Assembly: GCF_003952165.1 (NCBI RefSeq)
Contig: NZ_RXFT01000001.1
Location: 496,001-560,000, forward strand
DNA length: 64,000 nt
Direction: 5' to 3'
From: Variovorax guangxiensis
GTDB taxonomy: Bacteria > Pseudomonadota > Gammaproteobacteria > Burkholderiales > Burkholderiaceae_C
The notes beneath the pieces were generated by a model that ran no database searches, was not told the DNA's origin, and saw nothing but the letters and a program-made list of their open reading frames with translations. Shown piece by piece: positions 52,597-64,000 of the stretch. Both the position numbers and the translations under genes were made by a program. Every line of letters begins with the position of its first letter. The first letter of the stretch is position 1.

Positions 52597-54498
52597 CTAG
52601 ACCTGGATCGTCGGCTTGTAGTCCGCCGGCAGCACTTCGTTCCACTTGCCGAAGATGGCCATCAGCCCGACGGCCACCGCGCCCGACAGCAGCACCGCGC
52701 CGCAGGCATGCGCCCAGCCGTTGTCGAAGGCACCGAACATCACGGCGCGGAAGGCCTGCACCACCCAGCTGAAGGGCAGCCAGCCGTGCACGTCGCGGAA
52801 GAAGCCGGCCGAAAGCTCCACCGGCAGCACGCCGCCGCCGGCCGACAGCTGCAGCGTCAGCAGCAGCACGGTGAGGATGCGGCCGAAGTCGCCGAACACG
52901 TGCAGGATCGCGAACAGCACCACCAGGAACACCAGCGAGGCCAGCGCCATCGTCAACGCCAGGGCCGGAACGTCGGGGGCCTGCACCCGCAGCACGCCCA
53001 CCAGCGTGGCCAGCACCAGCGCCACCTGCAGCAGCACGACCAGCGCCGGCATGGTGATCTTGCCAAGCGTCTTCGCGAGCTTCGGGTAGTGGCTGTGCTC
53101 CGACAGCACGATGCGGATGTTGAACAGGTAGCCCGCCATCACCGCGCCGATCCACAGCGCCACCGACACCATGTTGGGCACGAAGGCGCTGCCGTTGTTG
53201 GCCACCGGCGCCACCACTTCGACCTTGGGCTCGACCGAGTCGGCCAGCCCCGAGGCGCTGCCCTGGATGCGGGTGATCGAGGCGGGCAGGGCGGCCTCGA
53301 TGGTGCGCACGCCGGTCGACAGGCGCTCCGCGCCCTGGGCGAGCTGCGCGCCGCCCTGCACGAATTCGTCGAGCTTCCGGTCGGGCGGCAGCTTGCCGGA
53401 CATGGTGTGGATGCCGGCCGCAAGCGCCGTCATGCCGTCTGTGAGCTTGACCACGCCGCCGTCGAGGGCCGTTGCGCCGGTTGCGAGCTTGTGGTTGCCG
53501 TCCTGCGCCTTGGTCATGGCCGCCTGCGCCTGTTCGATGCCGCCGCGCAGCTTGTCGGCGCCGGTGGCGAGCTCGCCCGCGCCCTTGGCGATGCGATCGC
53601 CCACGAAGGGGATGTCGGCCGTGTCCTTCTGCAGTTTGCGCGCGCCGTCGCCGAGCTGGCCGGCGCCGCCTTCCAGCTGCTCCAGCCCGTCGCCGATCTG
53701 CGCGAGCCCGCTGCCGAGTTCGCGCTGGCCCGACGCAAGCTGCTGCGAGCCGGCCTTGAGCGCGCGCAGGTCGGCGTCGGCCGGCAGCTTCGACTCGATG
53801 GTGCGGATGCCGCCGTTGACCTGCTTGAACCCGCTGCTCAGCTGCTGAGCCGCCGCGCTGTACTGGGCCGCGCCGCTGGCCAGCGTCTGGCTGCCGTCGC
53901 GCAGCTCCAGCAGGGCCTGCTTGAGCTTGTCGAGCCGCGCCTGCGAGCCGGAGGCCGCGCTCAGCACCAGCCCCCAGCGCTGCTCGTTGAGCATCTCGTT
54001 GACCTGGTGACCCAGCTCGCCCGCGAAGCGCCGCGCCAGGCCGGCCGAGCTGTAGTTGTTGCCCTCGGAGGTGTAGACCACGATCTGCCCCGCGCCACGC
54101 TGCGTGCCGGGCACCGCGTTGGCGCTGAAGTCGGGCGGGATCAGCAGCGCGAAGGCCAGCGTGCCGCGCCGTACCTCGGCGCGCGCGGCTTCGGTGTCGG
54201 TCATCGTGCGAAAGCCGAAGGCGCGCTTGTCGAGCAGGGTCTGCGTGAGCTCGTCGCCGACGTTGACCGTGCGCGACATGTAGGTCACGCCCTGGTCCTG
54301 GTTGACGATGGCGGCGGGCAGGTCGGCCGTATGGCCGGCCGGGTCCCACACGCTCGACAGATAGATCAGCGCATAGATCGCCGGCACCACGCCGACCGCC
54401 ACCACGGCCAGCAGGATGCGTGGAAAGCGCCGCACGATCGCCAGCTCGGCCCGGGCAATGGCCCAGGTGCCGGCGAACAGGGCGTGGAGGTATCGCAT
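52597..54498 (-). CDS. YhgE/Pip-domain membrane protein
   Basis: A 633-residue protein of the YhgE/Pip family (Pip is a phage receptor protein in Lactococcus; related proteins occur with type VII or ABC-2-like systems). An N-terminal helix is followed by the conserved IVNQDQGVTYMSRTVNVGDE and a long Gln/Gly/Ala-rich helical region with repeated LASG and LGDG turns (about 200-430), then six C-terminal helices. It resembles an ABC-2 permease with an enlarged periplasmic coiled coil. Its function in proteobacteria is unsettled. It precedes the MerR exporter operon by 43 bases. Confidence 0.82.
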   Translation of the reverse strand: MRYLHALFAGTWAIARAELAIVRRFPRILLAVVAVGVVPAIYALIYLSSVWDPAGHTADLPAAIVNQDQGVTYMSRTVNVGDELTQTLLDKRAFGFRTMTDTEAARAEVRRGTLAFALLIPPDFSANAVPGTQRGAGQIVVYTSEGNNYSSAGLARRFAGELGHQVNEMLNEQRWGLVLSAASGSQARLDKLKQALLELRDGSQTLASGAAQYSAAAQQLSSGFKQVNGGIRTIESKLPADADLRALKAGSQQLASGQRELGSGLAQIGDGLEQLEGGAGQLGDGARKLQKDTADIPFVGDRIAKGAGELATGADKLRGGIEQAQAAMTKAQDGNHKLATGATALDGGVVKLTDGMTALAAGIHTMSGKLPPDRKLDEFVQGGAQLAQGAERLSTGVRTIEAALPASITRIQGSASGLADSVEPKVEVVAPVANNGSAFVPNMVSVALWIGAVMAGYLFNIRIVLSEHSHYPKLAKTLGKITMPALVVLLQVALVLATLVGVLRVQAPDVPALALTMALASLVFLVVLFAILHVFGDFGRILTVLLLTLQLSAGGGVLPVELSAGFFRDVHGWLPFSWVVQAFRAVMFGAFDNGWAHACGAVLLSGAVAVGLMAIFGKWNEVLPADYKPTIQV

Positions 54499-54555
54499 GG
54501 GGCTAGGAGGCTACCAGCAGCGCCATGGCGGTGGGGCGCGCGAGAAAGGCGCTGG

Positions 54556-54924
54556 TCAGCCCGGCTTTCGTTGCGCGGGGTCGTAGAAGAACTGCTCCTC
54601 TGCGATGCGGTCGCCCTCCCAGCGCTGCCAGGCGATCTCTTCCATGCGCATCCTGCCGCCGCCCTTGAACGTGAACTCGAAGATCCAGTGGATCGCCACG
54701 TGGTCGCCGTTCACCAGCACCGGCCGCACGCAGGTGGAGGCCACCGACTCGGTGCGATCGAGCACGGCGGTTTCCTGCGCCACCAGCGTGCTGCGCCCGC
54801 GCCGGGGCTCGGCCTGGTTCTCTCGCATGGTGGCATCTTCGGTGTAGTAGTCCTCGATGGCCTTGGCATGCGCGCCGCCTTCGACGGCGGCGATGAATGA
54901 TTCGAGTCGTTCGGGCGTGGGCAT
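54556..54924 (-). CDS. SnoaL/NTF2-like protein
   Basis: A 122-residue single-domain protein with the NTF2-like cone fold pattern: an N-terminal helix (ERLESFIAAVEGG), YYTEDATMRENQAEPRRG, then strands (VNGDHVAIHWIFEF) and WEGDRIAEEQFFYDP. Such proteins are small binding proteins or isomerase-like enzymes; no function can be assigned. Start ATG 54924 lies 2 bases after the hppA stop, so it is probably cotranscribed with the pyrophosphatase. Confidence 0.8.
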   Translation of the reverse strand: MPTPERLESFIAAVEGGAHAKAIEDYYTEDATMRENQAEPRRGRSTLVAQETAVLDRTESVASTCVRPVLVNGDHVAIHWIFEFTFKGGGRMRMEEIAWQRWEGDRIAEEQFFYDPAQRKPG

Positions 54925-54926
54925 TC

Positions 54927-57443
<2,517 letters not shown>

Positions 57444-57699
57444 GCTTTGCTTCTCCATTCGTTCGTTGTGACTAGTGGAGACGGACAGCACGGGCCCTCT
57501 GCGTGCAACGCGTACGGGACCGTGATTTCCGCCGCGTTGCTTCCTCGAAGCTCGCTGCACCGGGGGTGCGGAGCCGATTGGCCAACGGTTGCAATTTACA
57601 GGCAAAAACAGATGCGTGTGCGACCGGCCGGTGACACGGAAAGTAAACTCAGGGTTTGTCCCCGTCTCTCTCATACTTTTCAACTACTCGAAAAACGTC

Positions 57700-58227
57700 A
57701 TGTCCTTCGACAAAGTTTCCCCCGGCAAGAACCTGCCCGATGCCTTCAACGTCGTGATCGAAATCCCGATGAACGCCGATCCGATCAAGTACGAAGTGGA
57801 CAAGGAATCGGGCGCCATCTTCGTCGACCGCTTCATGACGACGGCCATGTACTACCCCGCCAACTACGGCTACGTGCCGCAGACCCTGTCGGGCGACGGC
57901 GACCCGGTCGACGTGCTGGTGATCGCCCCGTACCCGCTGCTGCCGGGCGTGGTGGTGCCCTGCCGCCCCCTGGGCATCCTGATGATGGAAGACGAAGCCG
58001 GCGTAGACGGCAAGGTACTGGCCGTGCCCACCGACAAGGTGCTGCCCATCTACAGCCACTGGAAGTCGGTGGACGACGTGAATCCGATGCGCCTGAAGGC
58101 CATCAGCCACTTCTTCGAGCACTACAAGGACCTGGAAGCAGGCAAGTGGGTCAAGGTGCTGGGCTGGGAAGGCATCGACTCGGCCAGGAAGGAAATCCTG
58201 GACGGCGTGGCCAACTACAAGAAGTAA
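57700..58227 (+). CDS. ppa: Soluble inorganic pyrophosphatase
   Basis: This cytoplasmic family I pyrophosphatase hydrolyses PPi from biosynthesis. The 175-residue protein has the signature [13 protein letters not shown] with the metal-binding aspartates, [17 protein letters not shown] at the front and [20 protein letters not shown] near the end. ATG 57700 matches the family start. It is divergent from the membrane pyrophosphatase gene across about 250 bases, so two routes for PPi lie back to back. Confidence 0.97.
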   Translation: MSFDKVSPGKNLPDAFNVVIEIPMNADPIKYEVDKESGAIFVDRFMTTAMYYPANYGYVPQTLSGDGDPVDVLVIAPYPLLPGVVVPCRPLGILMMEDEAGVDGKVLAVPTDKVLPIYSHWKSVDDVNPMRLKAISHFFEHYKDLEAGKWVKVLGWEGIDSARKEILDGVANYKK

Positions 58228-58256
58228 GAAACTGAAAGTGAAAGCGGCAAGCTCGC

Positions 58257-58898
58257 CTATTCGTTCAGGAAGGGCGAGCGCCGCGGGTCGCGCACGAAGC
58301 TGCCGGCCAGCGCAGGTGCGCAGCCCGGTCCGTCCGATACGGTGACGCGGTCGGCGTCGAACCGCAGCGTGCGGGTGCAGCCGCCGGCCTCGCGCACCAC
58401 GAGGCGCCGCTGCCCGTCGAGCACGTTCTTTCCCTGCAGCAGCATGTTCCCGCGCGAATCGGGGCAGATGTACAGATCGATGCTCAGCGTGCCGCCGACC
58501 TCCGGCGTCACGTCGAGGAAGCGGCCGTCCTTGGGGCATCGGCCCTCCACGTAGCGGCCCATCCACTGCAGAAGAGGGTGGCCGAGGTAGCTGATGCGCC
58601 GCTCGTAGTCCTGCTTCAGGCACTCGGCGTTGCCCTTGCATTCGCGTTTGCGAACGACGATCCAGTCGCGCTGGTCGCGTTTCAATAGGGTGGACCACTG
58701 GCCCGCATCGGGCATCTCGACCTGCCGCTTGTAGAGCGCGGCCATCGCCTCGTCCTGGCGCGAGAGGCCGGGGTCTGCGCAGATCGCCTTCTCGGTGGCG
58801 TTGCCGGCCTTGGCGCAGTCGAAGCTGGCGGCCGTTGCCAGCGGTGCGGCGGCAATGAAGCAGAGTGCCGTAATTGCTCGGCGTGTGGATGTCGGCAT
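58257..58898 (-). CDS. Secreted LprI-like protein
   Basis: A 213-residue exported protein: signal peptide (MPTSTRRAITALCFIAAAPL, cleavage after ATA), then the LprI/DUF1311-type motif FDCAKAGNATEKAICADPGL with the typical cysteine pair and SRQDEAMAALYKR. LprI of Mycobacterium inhibits lysozyme. The C-terminal half (about 100-213) has three further cysteine pairs and no assignment. It is convergent with ppa. Confidence 0.75.
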   Translation of the reverse strand: MPTSTRRAITALCFIAAAPLATAASFDCAKAGNATEKAICADPGLSRQDEAMAALYKRQVEMPDAGQWSTLLKRDQRDWIVVRKRECKGNAECLKQDYERRISYLGHPLLQWMGRYVEGRCPKDGRFLDVTPEVGGTLSIDLYICPDSRGNMLLQGKNVLDGQRRLVVREAGGCTRTLRFDADRVTVSDGPGCAPALAGSFVRDPRRSPFLNE

Positions 58899-58994
58899 GC
58901 GGGGATCTCCTCGAAGCCGATGCTAGGAGAGGCCCGGCACGCCGTCGATGTGCCAAACGGACAAGGGCGCTATGCCCTTGGACAGAGAGAAGCC

Positions 58995-59747
58995 TCAGCC
59001 CCGGACGGCGTCGCCGGCCAGCCGCATCCACTCGCGGTTGACCGAGCGTGCGTGCGAGTTCCAGTGGCGCGCGGCCTGCTGGAGCTCGTCCCACTGGCGC
59101 TGCGCGCCGGCGGTGTCACCTTGCTGCGCGAGCCACGCGATGTAGCGGGCGCGGGCCTCGACGGTGTTGTAGCGGCCGAGCGCGTCCTCGAAGGCCTGGC
59201 GGGCTTCCGCCTGCTGGCTGTCGGCGGCGAGGGCGCGTGCGGTCAGTACCGCCACTTCGTCCTTGCGGTAGTCGTCGCGCGTGGAGCGCAGCGTATGCAG
59301 GGCCTGCAAGGCGTCGCGCCCGGCGGTGGCGCCGCCTGCGGCGAGCAGGGCGCTTGCCAGGCCGAACTGCAGTTCCGGGTCGGAGGCCAGCGGGCCCTTC
59401 AGCGCATCGCGGTAGTGGCCGACGGCGTCGGCGGCCTGGCCCCTGTCGAGCGCGGCCCTGGCGAGGCGCAGCTTGTTCTGGGCGGTGGGAGCGAGGTCGT
59501 AGGCCTCGGCGGCCGCGCGGTACTCGCGCTCGGGGTCGATGAAGCCGATGGCCGCGTTCGCCACCTTGCCCGCGGTGCGCTGCATACGCGAGGCGGGCAG
59601 GTACTCGACCACGAAGTACACGATGCTGCCCAGCAGCGGAAAGCTGAAGAGGATGAGCAGCCAGTACATCTGCTTGCCGTGGCGCATGGCATGCACGGCG
59701 AAGAACAGTGCGATGAGGACGTGCAGGCCCAGTCCCAGGAATGGCAT
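58995..59747 (-). CDS. Membrane-anchored TPR protein
   Basis: A 250-residue protein with two N-terminal hydrophobic helices (FLGLGLHVLIALFFAVHA and MYWLLILFSFPLLGSIVYFV) in the PLDc_N-like arrangement, then a helical region of about five TPR-like repeats (AEAYDLAPTAQNKLRLARA, DAVGHYRDALKGPLASDPEL, AEARQAFEDALGRY). Such proteins act as scaffolds; the partners are unknown. ATG 59747 opens the first helix. Confidence 0.75.
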   Translation of the reverse strand: MPFLGLGLHVLIALFFAVHAMRHGKQMYWLLILFSFPLLGSIVYFVVEYLPASRMQRTAGKVANAAIGFIDPEREYRAAAEAYDLAPTAQNKLRLARAALDRGQAADAVGHYRDALKGPLASDPELQFGLASALLAAGGATAGRDALQALHTLRSTRDDYRKDEVAVLTARALAADSQQAEARQAFEDALGRYNTVEARARYIAWLAQQGDTAGAQRQWDELQQAARHWNSHARSVNREWMRLAGDAVRG

Positions 59748-59806
59748 CGATTTCTCTCTGAGTTGTTGTGGATGGCGGGCGCTTTTATAGCAGCGCGCCA
59801 TGGCAC

Positions 59807-60980
59807 TCAGGCTGACTTGAAGGGGCTGCGCTCGCCCAGGTGGTCCATGTAGTTCTCGATGCCCGCCCCCTCGCGTTCGAGAAAGCGCTCCACCGCGTCG
59901 GCGAAGGACGGATGCGCCAGCCAGTGGGCGCTGGTGGTCTTCACCGGCATCAGGGCGCGCGCCATCTTGTGCTCGCCCTGGGCGCCGCCCTCGAAGCGCT
60001 GCACGCCGTGCTCGATGCACCAGGCCAGCGGCTGGTAGTAGCAGGCCTCGAAGTGCAGGCAGTCGACGCGCTCCAGCGCGCCCCAGTAGCGGCCGTAGGC
60101 AACCAGCGGCCTGTCGGTATCCGTCGAGAGCGCGATCAGGCTGCTCGCCATCGGCTTGCCGTTGCGCTCGGCGATGAAGAGCAGCCACGCCTCGGGCATC
60201 GTGTCCGCCATGCGCCGGAAGAAGTCGCGCGTGAGGTAGGGCGGGTTGCCATGCTCGCGGTAGGTGCGTTCGTAGCAGCGGTAGAAGAAGTCCCAGTCGG
60301 CCTTGCAGATGTCAGCGCCGCGCGACCAGCGGAAGCTCACGCCGGCGTCCGCCACCTTGCGGCGCTCCTGGCGGATCTTCTTGCGCTTGTCGTGGGAGAG
60401 GCTCGCGAGGAAGGCGTCGAAGTCGGCGTAGTGCGCGTTCGTCCAGTGGAACTGCACCGTGTTGCGCAGCATCAGGCCCGCTTCGGTGCAGGCGGCGATG
60501 TCCGCATCGGCGCCGAACAGCAGGTGCAGCGACGACAGCTCGAGTTGCTTGCACAGCGCAATGAGCCCTTGCACCAGCAATGTGCGGCTTTCGGCATCGC
60601 GCGCCAGCAGCCGTGCCCCGGGCACGGGCGTGAACGGCACCGCCACCACCGCCTTCGGGTAGTAGGCGAGCCCGTGCTGCTCGTAGGCGTTGGCCCAGGC
60701 CCAGTCGAAGACGTATTCGCCGTAGGAGTGGTCCTTGACGTAGAGCGGGCACGCGGCCTGCAGCTGCTCGCCCTGCCACAGCGTGACGAACTGCGGCAGC
60801 CAGCCGCTGTCGGGCGTCGCGCTTCGGCTGTCGTTCAGGGCCGTGAGGTATTCGTGGCGCATGAAGGGCGACGGCTCGGCCTGGGTGGCAAGCAGCGCGT
60901 TCCACGCTTGCGGGCTCACCTCCGACGGAGACGGCAGAACCCGAATGACATAATCGTCCAAGCCTTTTTCTTCCTTCTGT

Positions 60981-61000
<20 letters not shown>
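59807..61000 (-). CDS. Acyltransferase-like protein of the FemAB/GNAT fold (PF04339-like)
   Basis: A protein of about 397 residues with two GNAT-type halves, as in the family often labelled peptidoglycan biosynthesis or GNAT acetyltransferase (PF04339). Marked stretches are EPSPFMRHEYL, LSHDKRKKIRQERRKV, GNPPYLTRDFFRRM and HKMARALMPVKT. The reaction is not known. The start is uncertain: ATG 61000 overlaps the divergent nadE start by 20 bases, and TTG 60961 with a better ribosome binding site would avoid this. Confidence 0.78.
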
Positions 61001-63013
<2,013 letters not shown>

Positions 63014-63021
63014 TTGGTTCG

Positions 63022-63108
63022 CCCCAGGCTGCGCGCACTTCGTGTCGCTGCGCCAACCCCCTTCCGGGGGCAACACCTGAGGCCCGGCGGAGCCGGTTCC
63101 TCGGTGTT
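63022..63108 (+). repeat. Dispersed structured repeat, copy C
   Basis: Copy C of the element, 8 bases past the glnB stop and before the convergent LOG-family gene. It has CCCCC-TTCC-GGGGG and CCGGC-GGA-GCCGG hairpins with an outer AACACC/GGTGTT stem. In this position it could serve as a transcript 3'-end structure. Confidence 0.9.
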
Positions 63109-63139
63109 CTGGAATGGCTTTTCCGGGGTTGCCTGAGGG

Positions 63140-63730
63140 TCAGAGGTTTTCCGAGAGGCGGTCTTCGCGCGGGTGCAGCGGCACCTCGGCGCGCAGTGCG
63201 GTGAGCAGTTCGGGCACGTCGGTGCCTGTGCGGATCAGGTCCATCTGCCAGTCGCCCATGAAGCCCTCGCGCACGCTGTGCGCCAGGAAGCTCAGCAGGC
63301 CGTCGTAGTAGCCGGCGGTGTTGAGGATGCCGGTGGGCTTGTCGTGGTAGCCGAGCTGGCGCCAGGTCCAGATCTCGAACAGCTCCTCGAAGGTGCCGAT
63401 GCCGCCCGCCAGGGCGATGAAAGCGTCGGCGCGCTCTCCCATCATGGCCTTGCGCTCATGCATGGTGTTGACCACATGAAGCTCGTCGCACAGGGGGTTG
63501 GCCAGTTCCTTGTCGACCAGCGCCTTGGGGATGATGCCGACGACGCGGCCGCCGGACTGGCGGGTGGCCTCGGCCACGGTGCCCATCAGGCCGGTTCGGC
63601 CACCGCCGTAGACAAGCTGACCGCGATGCTGGCCGATCCATTGGCCGACCGCCTGTGCGGCTTGGGTGAATTCGGGACGCTCGCCGGGGCGCGAGCCACA
63701 GTACACACAGATCGAAAATTCAGGAGTCAT
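63140..63730 (-). CDS. LOG-family protein (TIGR00730-type)
   Basis: A 196-residue Rossmann-fold protein of the LOG family; plant and some bacterial members release free cytokinins from nucleotides as phosphoribohydrolases. The start SICVYCGSRPGERPEF and YGGGRTGLMGTVAEA match. The usual PGGxGTxxE motif reads AGGIGTFEELFE here, with Ala for Pro but the catalytic-type Glu kept. It is convergent with glnB. Confidence 0.88.
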   Translation of the reverse strand: MTPEFSICVYCGSRPGERPEFTQAAQAVGQWIGQHRGQLVYGGGRTGLMGTVAEATRQSGGRVVGIIPKALVDKELANPLCDELHVVNTMHERKAMMGERADAFIALAGGIGTFEELFEIWTWRQLGYHDKPTGILNTAGYYDGLLSFLAHSVREGFMGDWQMDLIRTGTDVPELLTALRAEVPLHPREDRLSENL

Positions 63731-63761
63731 CCCGCCATCATGCCGCAGGCGGTGGGCCGTC

Positions 63762-64000
63762 TCATGACATGAAGCGCTGCCACAGTGCCGCGGCCCAGAT
63801 GCCCCCGCACAGCGTGAGCGACAGCAGCACGGCGGCGCTGCCCATGTCCTTGGCGCGCTTGGAGAGGTCGTGCCACTCGGGCCCGATGCGGTCGATGGCG
63901 GCTTCCACGGCCGTATTGAGCAGCTCGACGATCATCACGAGGATGGCGCTGCCTGCGAGCAGTGCGACCTCGACCCAGCTCCGCCCGAGCCAGAAGGCGG
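63762..64000 (-). CDS. dgkA: Diacylglycerol kinase DgkA, C-terminal part
   Basis: The window ends inside this gene, and only the C-terminal 78 or so residues are present. Translation gives LLNTAVEAAIDRIGPEWHDL followed by SKRAKDMGSAAVLL and a last membrane helix, which match the active-site helix and tail of the small trimeric membrane kinase that phosphorylates diacylglycerol. Start and first helix lie beyond 64000. Confidence 0.93.
   Translation of the reverse strand, partial: AFWLGRSWVEVALLAGSAILVMIVELLNTAVEAAIDRIGPEWHDLSKRAKDMGSAAVLLSLTLCGGIWAAALWQRFMS

Overview
The window is high-GC, densely coded bacterial chromosome. Gene content and order point to a betaproteobacterium of the Comamonadaceae, most like Variovorax: pstB-phoU-phoB-phoR, trxA-rho, addB-addA, SRP RNA-dnaX-ybaB-recR, and nadE-glnB with ATGA coupling. 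The genus is inferred from protein character and synteny, without a database search. I see no rRNA, tRNA, insertion sequence, prophage or CRISPR array. Nearly all DNA is coding; the longest stretch without a protein gene (17074-17422) holds the SRP RNA and a structured repeat.

Layout. 1-3213: end of the phosphate uptake and sensing operon. 3242-6321: coupled MATE exporter and ArnT-like membrane protein on the minus strand. 6401-9830: rpmE2, an oxidoreductase, rho with a hairpin-rich leader, and trxA. 9972-17073: AddAB recombination nuclease coupled to a flavoprotein. 17168-20695: SRP RNA, dnaX with an A9 slippage site, ybaB, recR and a MAPEG protein. 20826-23620: NitT/TauT-type ABC importer with an internal terminator. 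23691-28582: ltrA, mltD, gloB, a methyltransferase and rnhA. 28605-31736: molybdenum cofactor genes moaA-mobA-moeA. 31795-37716: a serine hydrolase, a secreted protein, an apparently Fur-controlled Mn-type SOD with a ZIP metal transporter, an aldehyde dehydrogenase and an exported peroxiredoxin.

37871-44604 is a compact seven-gene plus-strand block: a PLD-type lipoprotein, two membrane lipid oxygenases, a ketoacyl synthase III fused to a haem-oxygenase-like oxidase domain, and three unknown proteins. It reads as an undescribed lipid-modifying system and is the best candidate here for new biology. 44854-54498 holds a TetR-controlled hydrolase with two matching operators, then a MerR-linked exporter (TolC, HlyD and two ABC-2 permeases without an ATPase) and a YhgE/Pip protein. 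54556-58227 carries a proton-pumping pyrophosphatase fused to an OmpA-like domain, divergent from the soluble pyrophosphatase. 58257-64000 holds an LprI-like protein, a TPR protein, an acyltransferase, nadE, glnB, a LOG-family protein and the end of dgkA.

A dispersed repeat of about 88 bp occurs three times (7947-8034, 17276-17363, 63022-63108). Its stems are kept by compensatory changes, so it looks like a structured element.
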